Position numbers and translations under genes: made by a program. Shown piece after piece: positions 12,601 to 20,700 of a stretch of DNA of 64,000 nucleotides (the stretch's first letter is position 1; the number at the start of each line of letters is the position of its first letter). The notes beneath the pieces were generated by a model. That model saw nothing but the letters and a program-made list of their open reading frames with translations. It was not told where the DNA came from and ran no database searches. The stretch is from Planococcus citri (taxonomy: Eukaryota > Arthropoda > Insecta > Hemiptera > Pseudococcidae), in contig NC_088679.1 of assembly GCF_950023065.1 (NCBI RefSeq), positions 70,184,001-70,248,000 of the forward strand, read 5' to 3'.

Positions 12601-12958
12601 ATAAATCTATAATAGACTGTCTCTCTTCACCATTCAAGTGTTCAAGACGTAATTCTTTATTCAGGTGTGCCAACCTTTCAGATTTGGCTGTAGAGTCCTT
12701 GAAATTATGAACCAGGCAGGTTTTTGGTGCACATTGGCACTTGGACTTCAAGTTTGGTGCACTTTGGCACTTGGAATTTGAATTTGGTGCACTTTGGCAC
12801 TTGAAATTAGAATTTGGTGCACTTTGGCACTTGCAATTAGAATTTGGTGCACTTTGGCACTTGAAATTAGAATTTGGTGCACTTTGGCACTTGAAATTTG
12901 ACTGAGAAATGGCCGAATTTGAAATTGGAAAAATTGGAATTGAGTCATTAAAATTTGA
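9626..12958 (-). CDS. pol: pol, downstream part: linker repeats, reverse transcriptase, RNase H, integrase
   Basis: This is the catalytic core of the element, in the same frame as the protease ORF and separated from it only by the TAG at 12959-12961. Numbered from the TTG codon at 12751: RT spans about 90-300, with VVDYRKLN, LDLASGFHQI and the catalytic YLDD at 239-242. RNase H runs from about 385 to 500, with TTDAS, the E of TEKELLAI and TDHRPL. Integrase has the HHCC finger (H680, H687, C717, C720), then D750, D809 and E845, giving the D,D(35)E spacing, and a C-terminal GPF-type module (KGPFEIV near 983). All visible catalytic residues are present. The frame ends in an acidic serine-rich tail that overlaps the start of env. 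There is no ATG near the start, so translation depends on the frameshift and on passing the TAG. Confidence 0.93.
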   Translation of the reverse strand, partial: SNFNDSIPIFPISNSAISQSNFKCQSAPNSNFKCQSAPNSNCKCQSAPNSNFKCQSAPNSNSKCQSAPNLKSKCQCAPKTCLVHNFKDSTAKSERLAHLNKELRLEHLNGEERQSIIDLCHKFEDIFFLEGDNLTCTNLIEHDINTGDAAPIFVKNYRHPHKLREEINSQVQKMLKQGIIQPSVSPWAAPLWIVPKKMDASGIQKWRVVVDYRKLNEVTTGDAYPLPRIEEILDQLGHSRYFTTLDLASGFHQIRVSPKDISKTAFSTPDGHYEYTRMPFGCRNGPATFQRLMNSVLTGLNGLQCFVYLDDVIIYAADIVEHSKRLQAVFQRLRDNKLLLQPDKCEFLRKEVAYLGHVISDKGIRPNLDKIKVIETYKAPKTEKELKAFLGLIGYYRRFIPDFAKMAKPLTKLFKKDQIFHWDSEQEQAFQKFKAILKSDSILQYPDFSQPFVLTTDASNFAIGAVLSQGPIGQDLPIAYASRTLNKAETNYSVTEKELLAIVWAVKHFRPYLYGRKFKIITDHRPLTWLFNVKDPGSRLVRWRLKLEEYEYEIIYKPGRINSNADALSRISVVTRDNEYREFIKFFQNTSNTTPIMIPIVSDLVLTKPNAVLFTSADIDEENKLTKDSIDTFEFEPLPKDIKLFDVVHRFTKGKNVFYCIHKNTIYENISYPDLFYALKNLRELLIKLKINDVYVSLINNEYDRINPTKLQSILHFVFQNTDIKLTICQNTKKELSPDEIKTVLKENHNCAIAGHSGFNRTYARIRNKYYWPNMKTDIRKYIQECNSCQLNKTDRHPIKNPMVITTTSSQPFERLAVDIVGPFNTSHLGNKCVLTMQDDLTKFSYAVPLPNHTALTIAEAINIFISLFGIPKSILSDQGTEFTSSILKELTKLYKIRQIFATPYHPKSNSALERSHSTLKDYLKHFINSDHDNWDVFIPHAMFCYNTQVHKTTGRTPYELLFGHPAYIPSSLKTDPNFDLTYDDYYHQLKLRLNTIHKITRENILKSKAKSKTYYDVKIHTHDFKVGDQVLVAIKDTKPGFSQKLRPKFKGPFEIVKVNDRNTVDLKIFRRTVTYNTDLLKPFVSDPNKDEHPKNLDFSSDSADSSDEN
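9699..9715 (-). promoter_or_regulatory. Predicted 3' splice site for env mRNA
   Basis: The minus strand reads CCATTTGTTTCAG followed by ATCC, with the AG at 9701-9700. The exon would start at 9699, only 12 nt before the env ATG. Errantivirus env is made from a spliced subgenomic RNA, so the position fits. Confidence 0.55.
12723..12902 (-). repeat. Six 30-bp tandem repeats encoding a decapeptide in pol
   Basis: Six consecutive 30-bp units start at 12723, 12753, 12783, 12813, 12843 and 12873. They are nearly identical and encode the decapeptide (K/N)-S-N-F-K-C-Q-S-A-P with small changes. Three more diverged units of the same kind lie at about 13057-13147, on the protease side of the TAG. The array forms the linker between protease and RT. 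Each unit has one cysteine, or two in the first unit and in one diverged unit. Confidence 0.9.
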
Positions 12959-14026
12959 CTACCTGTTCTCAGAATTAGACTGTTGCATGCCAAAATTAGA
13001 TCCCTGGTGAGGGGGGTCACGCTCAGTATTGTATTTATCATCAACTTGAAAGTTTGATTTTTGTGCTCTATGGCACTCACAATTCAAATTTTGTGCTCTT
13101 TGGCACTTTGAATTTGACCCTTGTGTGTTTTCACACTTGAAATTTGACCAAGAATCAACCGAGTTAGAAATTGGCAAAATTGAGATTGGGTCTTTTAAAT
13201 TTGACAGCTGATCCTCGGGACACAAATTGGGGTGGTCAAAATTGGACCCCTTGTTATAATAGCTCGGAATACATTCAGGTAATGGGTCTAGCCTTACTGA
13301 AAATTCCTGTACTTTGACACCTGTGTCTCTGGTGTTTAAAATTGTGGCAAATGCAATTCCATCATCATTCACTTTTACCACTGCTTTTGATAAATACACT
13401 CCCTCAAGGGGTAATGTAATATCATCAGGTATAACTCCCTCTCTGATTTTAGGATTTGTAACCCTTATTCCAATAATGGTTTCAGAGCGAGGGGTGAGTT
13501 CAAATTCTTGTGTGTTGTGACTTTTCAAATTAATTGTATTTTCATCATCAAAATAGAACCTCACAGGGTTGAGTACATCTTTCAATTTCAATGTCTGTTT
13601 ACTATAATCAATAAATGCTTTTTGCATTCTCATTAAATCATTTCCAATTATACCATCATATGGAATGTTTGTATTTTCATCTACCACGTAAAATTTAATT
13701 TCAGCTTCAGAAGAGTCCTCTAAGTGTATAGGTAAATAAACATATCCCAAAGTATCAACGATCGTATTTTTTGAAATACCTTCCAATTTCATAGGGTGAT
13801 CATTGAATACCTGTGTGTTTTGTGAAAGAGAAGAAGATTTTACTAGACTGATTTCTGCTCCTCCATCCAACAATAACTTTAATTTATGCTGTTTGGCGTG
13901 AGGTGCATTCAACACTACATACATGCTGTTTTTAGAGTGCAATATTTTTTTCAATTGGATGATACCATGTGTATAAATGTTCCGTTGTCCTCGGTCCCGG
14001 TATCTGTAGGGGGACAACGCAGGTAG
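12959..14026 (-). CDS. pro: pol, upstream part: aspartic protease, entered by -1 frameshift
   Basis: This is the retroviral-type aspartic protease that processes Gag and Gag-Pol. Reading begins in the -1 frame at the slippery site (14026-14032) and runs 355 codons to a TAG at 12959-12961. The active-site loop is LLLDGGAEISLV, about 50 residues in. The usual family motif is D-S/T-G-A, so a glycine replaces the hydroxyl residue here. The second conserved block appears as YDGIIGNDLM. The C-terminal ~100 residues are low-complexity, with diverged SN-x-K-C-Q repeats continuing those beyond the stop. The frame continues unbroken into RT after the TAG, so the stop is the only break. It may be a mutation or a read-through site. 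Confidence 0.88.
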   Translation of the reverse strand, partial: LPALSPYRYRDRGQRNIYTHGIIQLKKILHSKNSMYVVLNAPHAKQHKLKLLLDGGAEISLVKSSSLSQNTQVFNDHPMKLEGISKNTIVDTLGYVYLPIHLEDSSEAEIKFYVVDENTNIPYDGIIGNDLMRMQKAFIDYSKQTLKLKDVLNPVRFYFDDENTINLKSHNTQEFELTPRSETIIGIRVTNPKIREGVIPDDITLPLEGVYLSKAVVKVNDDGIAFATILNTRDTGVKVQEFSVRLDPLPECIPSYYNKGSNFDHPNLCPEDQLSNLKDPISILPISNSVDSWSNFKCENTQGSNSKCQRAQNLNCECHRAQKSNFQVDDKYNTERDPPHQGSNFGMQQSNSENR

Positions 14027-15063
14027 TTTAAAGAAGACCTTTTATTATTGAAACCATTCTTACCATTAGAGGGGTTATTTCTATTACATTCATCCTCGTT
14101 GTGTGTATCAGATTTACAATGGCGGCAATATTTACGTAAACCTTTTTTCTTTTCCTGGACAAATTTTAATTTATGACATTCTTCAAGCTCATGACCAAAT
14201 TTTTTGCAATACCTACATGATTTTTTTGTTTTTGCCATATCAATGTTAGAATTATTTGAAACAACTCGAATCTGGCTCCTTTTAAAGCAATCTACAGTGT
14301 TATGAGAGTTATTTTTACAGATTGAGCAGTATTTATTGTTGGTATAATTTTGATTGTTAGAACTCCTACAGTCTCCTGTAAAATGACCCTCTTTTCTACA
14401 TTTACGGCAATATTTAGAAGTGAAACTAGGTCGATTCGTTTTGTGTACATTTGCTGCACGTTCTTCCCCTAATGCAATTGTAAAAGCATCATTTAAGGTG
14501 TTAAAATCACGACCTCGTAAGAAAGAAGAAATATGGGGAACTGAATGGTGGACAAAACGATTCAATGCGTTATCTTTGATGCTGGCTATCATGCCAGGTA
14601 GAAGGGTTCTTTCTACACAATTTTGGGAAGTAGCACTGATCACTCTAGAGACAATTAGTTCTATACGATTATAAAATTGGGAAATACTCTCACCAGGTGC
14701 TTGTTTACAAGCATTTAATTCCTCATTCAACTGGACCAAGTGTTTTTTATCCTGATACAGTAATTTTAATTTTTCTTTTAATTCGTTCCAAGAAAGAAAA
14801 GAATAGGGTGCAAGGTTAGCTTTAGCTGGGGAACGAATTTTAGCTAAGACAGCAAGAAGGAGAGCTCTGTGCTGATCTGGCTGTGCAAGCTCAAAAGCAT
14901 TATTACAGTCAGCTAGAAAATCATGTAATTCAGACCTGTTGCCAGAGAATGTAGTATGGACAAGGGAGGCAAGATAAGTTAAAGTAAAACGAGGTTCATT
15001 TTGTACTGGTGGTACATTTTCACCCTGTTCAACTTCAATATTATGTTGATTAATATTTGCCAT
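13951..15063 (-). CDS. gag: gag: structural capsid/nucleocapsid polyprotein
   Basis: This is a 370-codon frame with an ATG at 15061-15063. The N-terminal two thirds (residues ~25-210) is a helical capsid-like region of the gypsy Gag type (LHDFLADCNNAFELA, the ESISQFYNRIELIV block). The nucleocapsid part has four CCHC zinc knuckles with C-x2-C-x4-H-x4-C spacing: 219-232, 246-259, 283-296 and 313-326. Many insect gypsy Gags have none or one or two, so four is generous. Residues 344-346 sit on the slippery heptamer, and 24 further residues follow if no frameshift occurs. No break is seen in this gene. Confidence 0.92.
   Translation of the reverse strand: MANINQHNIEVEQGENVPPVQNEPRFTLTYLASLVHTTFSGNRSELHDFLADCNNAFELAQPDQHRALLLAVLAKIRSPAKANLAPYSFLSWNELKEKLKLLYQDKKHLVQLNEELNACKQAPGESISQFYNRIELIVSRVISATSQNCVERTLLPGMIASIKDNALNRFVHHSVPHISSFLRGRDFNTLNDAFTIALGEERAANVHKTNRPSFTSKYCRKCRKEGHFTGDCRSSNNQNYTNNKYCSICKNNSHNTVDCFKRSQIRVVSNNSNIDMAKTKKSCRYCKKFGHELEECHKLKFVQEKKKGLRKYCRHCKSDTHNEDECNRNNPSNGKNGFNNKRSSLNYLRCPPTDTGTEDNGTFIHMVSSN
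13983..14032 (-). promoter_or_regulatory. -1 programmed ribosomal frameshift signal (gag/pol)
   Basis: The slippery heptamer T TTA AAC (14032-14026) is aligned with the gag frame. A 6-nt spacer follows, then an 8-bp perfect stem CGTTGTCC/GGACAACG (14019-14012 with 13990-13983) around a 21-nt loop. The loop could form a further CCC/GGG helix. After slippage, reading continues in the protease frame. All parts match the consensus for -1 frameshifting. Confidence 0.9.
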
Positions 15064-16226
15064 AATTTTTCAGTATGATTTTTTTTTTTTATCAAGATTT
15101 TCAAAAGAATAGGTATCAAAAATGGTAGAAAATTTTGAAATAAACCTAACCAGGTTCTCACAAAAATTGAAAATGTCAAAAATATGAAAGATATGGTTAA
15201 CTAGATACACACAAGGTAAGCAAGTATAAAAATTAATGAAGCAATTCACGAAATAATGCAAAGAAAATTGAATGATTAAAATGTTAAAAGAAATTAGTTG
15301 CAAGCATAGAAAGCATAAGCTAATTTTCTGAAAGCAAGAAAATAGTTAATAAGCAAGCAAATCAAATTTCTGAATTCTCTTGGTAAATAAAATCATGCAA
15401 GAAATTTATTTATTTAATTTTTAATAAGAAAAAATGACTAGAAAAATTACGAAAACGAATTCTCAGTATAAGAAAGTAGGAAGAAAAAATTATTTCAAAA
15501 ATCACACAAATGAATTCTCAGTTTTGAAAACAAATTTTCAGTATGGAAAAATGAAATTCCAGTATGAAAAATGATTTCTCAGTTGAGTATTAAAATGAAC
15601 AAAAATCAAGAAAGATTTTTTCAAAATAAATTCAGTAATCTGAATTGAAAATTATGGAATTTTTGAGAATTTAATTTAGAGAAAAGTCCGATCAAAATAT
15701 TACAAAAAAATGAGATTTTTTTTTTTTTTTAAATGAAGAGGTAAGTAGGTAAAAAAAATGCTCACAAAAATACTGAATTGTAATTATTTTGATATCACGT
15801 TTTTTTTTTAAAATTAATTACGTAATTTGAATATTTGAGTTATAATAATTTTTTTTTAATTCAAGTTTGACTTGTTTTTAGTGAAAAACTGACGATTTTG
15901 AATAAATTGAGATGAAAACTGGGGTTTTTAATTGAAACTGTTATTTTAATAGAAAAATGTAAGATGAAATAATGGTATTTATTGAATAAAAAAATTTTGA
16001 AAGTTGAATTATGTTATTTAAAAATTGAAATTTCAGTTGAAATAATTTATTGAGAAAAATTGAGGTGAAATTATTTTGGTAATTATTTATTTTCGTAATT
16101 ATTAAATGAAAATACCAAAAAAAATTGAAATAATAAAATACAACAGCCAAATTAATAAAAAAAAATAGTTCGAAAACACTGTTGCCTGAAATTGCAAATT
16201 TTTTTACAAATTCAGCCCAATCAGTG
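15064..16226 (-). other. Long untranslated leader of the retroelement
   Basis: About 1.16 kb lies between the primer binding site and the gag ATG. It is extremely AT-rich, with many short A and T runs, and shows no long ORF of note. It is expected to hold packaging signals. I see no clear IRES or conserved structure by eye. Confidence 0.6.
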
Positions 16227-16243
16227 TCCTACCGACTGCGCCA
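16227..16243 (-). promoter_or_regulatory. Primer binding site, tRNA-Ser
   Basis: The element strand reads TGGCGCAGTCGGTAGGA, complementary over 17 nt to the 3' end of insect tRNA-Ser (..CCTACCGACTGCG plus CCA). It starts 13 nt after the 5' LTR end. A tRNA-Ser primer is known in the 17.6/297 group of Drosophila elements. Confidence 0.88.
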
Positions 16244-16486
16244 ATAAAATTTTAGCTGTTATATTCCCTAATAAAAAAAACAACTCAAGAGTTTTATAAA
16301 TTTAAAATTTTGGTGTATTATACAAAAAAAGCAAAAATCATAAAATCATACAATTAATAATTTACGAAAATATTTAAATAAAAATTATTAAATTATAAAA
16401 ATTATAAGAATTTAAAATAAAATTATTCCAAGAAAATTCAGAGGAAAATACTAAAATAAATTAAGTAAAGAAAAATATAATTAAAA

Positions 16487-16492
16487 ACTTAC
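16487..16492 (-). promoter_or_regulatory. Predicted 5' splice site in the LTR transcript
   Basis: CCAACT followed by GTAAGT on the minus strand, upstream of gag and within the transcribed part of the 5' LTR. It is the best visible donor to pair with the env (9700) and ORF4 (7008) acceptors. Splicing itself is inferred. Confidence 0.4.
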
Positions 16493-16792
16493 AGTTGGAC
16501 AATTTGCTCTGTTGCTCCAAATGACTCACAATAAATTCACGAATTCGAGATTAAATTAAATTAAAATGAAAATAAGATGAAATTCAAGTTAAAAAATGAT
16601 AAAATAGATGAAATTCAAAATCAGACTGATTCGCGAAGTATTTTAAAATAGTACTTTAAAATATTGATAAAAATAACTTTGAGAAAATAAGAGAAATAAA
16701 CACACACGAAATTTCGGAAAATGAACTGTGCTTTAACAAGAATTAGTACACACTTGAAAATTTGAAAATGAACTCTTGAAAATCCGAAAATG

Positions 16793-16830
16793 AACTGACC
16801 AAAAGTCCCTCCTTTACTTGTATTTATATA
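16793..16830 (-). promoter_or_regulatory. LTR promoter: TATA box plus TCAGTT initiator
   Basis: TATATAAATA (16830-16821) lies about 32-34 nt upstream of an arthropod-type initiator TCAGTT (16798-16793) whose A is at 16796. This spacing is the standard TATA-to-start distance. The same pair is in the 3' LTR at 5406-5415 and 5378-5383. Confidence 0.8.
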
Positions 16831-17486
16831 AAAATTGGCAAAATTAGACAATACAAATAAGAGGGAGACTCTGGGCACCTGGATGACCATCTTGTCTTTT
16901 GGGTCATTTTCAATAGTCAATTAATGGGTTCCAATAGCTATTGAAACTGGCCCACAAGACAAGAGATTTTAAACATAATTTTCATTCAGTTTAAAGGGGT
17001 TTGTTGACTTTTATGAGTCTCTTTTCAAATTTTTCCGTTAGGCATAAATTTTACTTTAGAAAATCACGATCATCTGCTAAACATTAAAAAATTTACGGAA
17101 GTATCTCTTTATTATAAGATTTTACTGCTTTTTGAGTTTATTATTTTTGATCAGAGATAATTGTTCGTGTGCCAGTAGAAATAAATAGCTCCGCTTGTTT
17201 CCCCCTTCGAAATTAACTTCTAAGTAATTTTATTGCCTCGTAAAAGTCAATTATTTAACATTTAGTTTGAATGAAATTTTGCTAAAAGCTGGATTTAGAC
17301 AATGTAGGCTCATCCAGAGGGTTTGGGGCAGGTGTTCATATATCAGTAAAAGAACAGGGGTGATTTGGTTCCTATTTAAAGGTAGGTAACCAATATTTCT
17401 TAATGTTGCGAAATACTGGAGACCAGACTATTCCGCAACATTATGAAATCCCTGGAAATAAGACTAGAATTTGGTGGTATATTACA

Positions 17487-17490
17487 TTAG
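17487..17490. repeat. Target-site duplication TTAG (right copy)
   Basis: This is the partner of 4838-4841. The host sequence resumes after it. Confidence 0.85.
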
Positions 17491-17596
17491 AATGTTTTTT
17501 TCTTTCATTGAATTAAGCTACTAAAGTTTTTAATTTTTTTCATATTTCTTGAGAGGAACTACATATTTATTTTTTCATGTCAGGTGGGAACTGTTG

Positions 17597-18584
17597 CAGG
17601 GTGTCTACCAGTCGAAAAAACTACGAATTTACGAGAGAAAAAAAGTACGAAAAATCGTCGTAAATGTACGAAATTTGTAAGAAATTTTTAAAAGATTTTT
17701 AAAATAAAAAAAATATCAAACGAAGAAAAACCATTTTTGAAAAATTTTTGCACATACAGTAGACTTCCGATTATCTTGTCGGATACGTGAAAAAGTCGGA
17801 TAACTGATTTTTTTTGATTTTTCACTGAATATAGTTTCAAAGATGCGTTGAAAATGCGGTAAAATGATTTAGAAACACCCAAATTAGAATATAAATCGCC
17901 GAAAATTACCAAACAAGTGATGAAATTTCAGTAAAATTGGCCAGAAATGCATGAAAAGGTATAAAAAAATTAGTAACGTGAAGTAAAATCGCTAAAAATT
18001 TCCAAAAAAGTGAAATTTTTGGTAAAATTGAAAAAAATGCACTAAAAAAAATGTTCATTAAAATCGCTGATTATGACTAACAATCGGTATTGATTGATAA
18101 TGTACCTACTGAAATTAGACGAAAATGTGTAAAAAAAAAAGTGTTGAAAATACGTTTAAATGTTGTAAAAAACATTCTAAATTATTGAAAATGACCGAAA
18201 ATCAATAACTTTTCAATAAAAATGTGCAGAAATTTATGAAAAGTGTTGTCATTCTTCAAATATGATGTCAGTTTGATCAAAAATTCAGCATTAGTAGGAT
18301 AATACTCCAATGCAAAAAGGATGGAAGTCCAATGACCTGGCATAAGGAAAGGAGGTTAGTGTGTTCAGCGCAGTTTTGAGAAACAGGAATTTTAAATTTT
18401 GAGCTGAAAAGTTTAAAATCCCTGTATCAAACTGCATTAAACACACTAACCTCCTTTCCTAATGCCAGGTCATTGGACTTCCATCCTTTTTGCATTGGAG
18501 TACAGAATTAAAAATATATCGTAGTACGAAAAAAGTTTGAAAAAAGTTCGAAATTTTGTTTTTTTGGATTTGTTAGACACCCTG
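17597..18584. mobile_element. CAGGGTGTCTA-family TIR element, with a nested hairpin MITE
   Basis: The element is 988 bp, with 5' terminus CAGGGTGTCTACC and 3' terminus GTTAGACACCCTG. It is flanked by an exact 5-bp duplication TGTTG (17592-17596 and 18585-18589). The interior is AT-rich and degenerate, with many AAAATTG-type words and a TACGAAAAA repeat, and has no coding frame. A 196-bp palindromic MITE sits inside at 18305-18500. The family appears non-autonomous, and its transposase source is not in this window. Confidence 0.75.
18305..18500. mobile_element. Palindromic hairpin MITE (TA target, Tc1/mariner-like)
   Basis: Two arms of about 95 bp (from CTCCAATGCAAAAAGG and its complement CCTTTTTGCATTGGAG) are near-perfect inverted copies for almost the whole length. 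The element is flanked by TA on both sides (18303-18304, 18501-18502). TA duplication suggests mobilisation by a Tc1/mariner transposase. A transcript would fold into a long hairpin. Confidence 0.8.
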
Positions 18585-20700
18585 TGTTGAAAGTTGGCCA
18601 TTTCAAAACTTCCTATAAAAAATGCAAAAAAGTGTATGTAAACTTGATCGGAAAACCTGATTCTTTTTATTGAAGAAATTGAGTAGTGAGAGGGGTGCAA
18701 AAGAAAGTTGCGACGAAAATTGATTTGACACCCCTTCCCCTTCCCCAAAGTCATAAAGTGTCTGAAAAATGTCTTGCCAAAGGTCCCGCTGAAGTTCTTT
18801 TTCATTTTGAAATTTTTCCAGACACCTTGAGGAAACTTTCAGGTCAATCCGAGAGGTCTCCTCAAAGAATTCAGCCCTCTTCTAACTTGACTCAGCATGG
18901 CACAAACGCAACCCAGCTTCCTCTAGCACTGCAATTTTAAGAAAAAGTAATGAGTATCCCAATAGTCGTTATAAGGCTCGACGACGTCATAATTACATAA
19001 GATTCTGGGTTGAGGCCATACTTACACATCTGTCTGCCTGTTGTATGCTTCTGCTCGAAGAACCAGACGAGTTGTGTCGAGTTGGAGTATACGAGAGAAA
19101 AAAGAGAAAGAGAACGAGAAAGAAATGTGCTGGTGTGGGCGAGAGAGCTGAGATGACAACACTATAACGTCGTCGTGGCGTAGCATGAAAATACAAATAA
19201 TAATATGTAGGATCAAGACAGTGTAGACGAGAGGAAATGAAAACAATTTTTTTTCCTCTCGTTTATTTATCTTTTTTTTTTGTTTTACGATGACGACGAC
19301 GCCGCCACAGATGATGAACTAAATGGATACGCTGGCATATAGACTCGATCGCGTTAGAAGATGGCGTTGGTGGCGGGGTAAGAAAGAAACCGCGTAGAAA
19401 ATTGCAACGTAAAAAATTCAACTGTACAATTTAGTAAACGCGAAATTTGCCTGCATACTTGTGTGTGTGTGTGCTCGAAACTCTTGGAAGTTGGCGGAGT
19501 TCTCAAGTTGAATTTGGCGAATAAGAGTAATACGTAGGATATACTCGTATACGAGTAGAGAGGTACATTGCGTTACGTTGAAAACAGCCACGCTGTCGAT
19601 TATATGTACAAATTCTGTGGTAGTAGGGTGGATAACCTTGCAAGAGGTCGCCTTCTTTTGTACATTTTATTTATTATTATTTTTTTTAAAACGTGTTCTC
19701 GCTCTTTTTTTACTCTCTTCGCTGTTCGTAGTATATTATTAATCGGCGCGATGGTATAGTACATAGTGGTGTGATAGTGTATTTTACTAGTATATTTTGG
19801 TGTATGTGGTGTATGGTTTTTTAGTATGCAGCTGGTGGTGGCCGAAATAGGTACATATCTTTTAGGATATACGCTTTGTTTGTGATGTTTTTCGCATATA
19901 TTTCCGCGTGTGTGTGTTTCCGCAGAGTATAAAGAGGAATTTTTCCTGTTCATCGTGTACTACGAGTAGGTAAATGAGAGTGATGAGATAGCAGAGTGAA
20001 AGAGGTGTTGTAGGACAATGTAGCGAATACGGTAGCAGGAAAAAGTGTTGGATTAGCAATGGTTTATGTATAGGAAATCGTTGGAAAATATTTTTTTTTT
20101 TCATTTCGACACGAAAAGAATAATGTCAATGAAATGGTCTGAAAAATTTCCAGTGTTTTACAATAATATGAATGTTTGAATTTTTTTCGTTATCTTATTA
20201 TAGTGATTTTTTTTGTTGCTAAAATCAGCCATTCAATTCTTGATGTAGAAACGTTGAAAAAAAGCTTGCGTGTTTTGATTCATTTTATTGAGATGAATTT
20301 CAAGCAGCGAATTGTTCAGAAATGAGGAATTTCCGATTGTCTGGCTAGTCGAGCTGTTTCACAATTTTGTCTCATCGTCATAATTGAACTCATATCTATG
20401 TACGGTATGTAATTCCTGCAATAGATATACGTGCGCATTAATCCAATCAAAACGGACACGTAACCGGTTAGTTTTCTAAACTGAGTCTTTATATGCAATT
20501 TCCGTTCTACTCGGAGGTGTTTGTTTCGGTCGTCGGAGATGAATTCTATTATTATAGGATGTTGATTCGTCCTGTAGTGATACTTTTCAGCGTGTTTGTT
20601 GCAATATTGACGAGTGAAAATTTTGTTTATTGGGAAATTTTGAGCTTTCGGTGGAAAATGGGTACAACTGTGTGAGTAGTTTGGGTTCGAAACTGCTATA
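18585..20700. other. Unique CpG-richer sequence, no supported gene
   Basis: From about 19000 to 20100 there is non-repetitive DNA with CGACGACG, TACGAGTA and (TG)n runs. Short ORFs on both strands overlap each other and lack domains. It may be regulatory or intronic. Nothing specific is identified. Confidence 0.5.

Larger units (their letters stand above)
4842..17486 (-). mobile_element. Ty3/gypsy (errantivirus-like) endogenous retrovirus with env and a fourth ORF
   Basis: This is a nearly complete LTR retroelement on the minus strand, about 12.6 kb. What is seen: direct LTRs of 1237 and 1230 bp with TG...CA ends, a TTAG target duplication, a tRNA-Ser primer site, gag, protease-RT-RNaseH-integrase in that order (the gypsy order), an env-like gene with a furin site and a membrane anchor, an extra downstream ORF and a polypurine tract. 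The LTRs match by eye except for a 7-bp indel, which indicates a recent insertion. This copy cannot be fully functional: there is one in-frame TAG in pol (12959-12961) and a hAT MITE in env (7921-8368). The combination of env, tRNA-Ser primer and 4-bp duplication resembles the 17.6/297/ZAM branch of insect errantiviruses (family knowledge). The exact clade needs a phylogeny. Confidence 0.93.
16257..17486 (-). repeat. 5' LTR
   Basis: This 1230-bp LTR holds the promoter for genomic RNA. By eye it matches the 3' LTR (4842-6078) throughout except for the 7-bp indel near 16887. U3 runs from 17486 to about 16797, and R-U5 from the initiator at 16796 to 16257. Confidence 0.95.

Noticed and set aside
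12748..13080. 110-codon ORF in a third frame over the pol repeats
   Set aside because: It is the repeat array read in a different frame. The pol frame runs through the same DNA.
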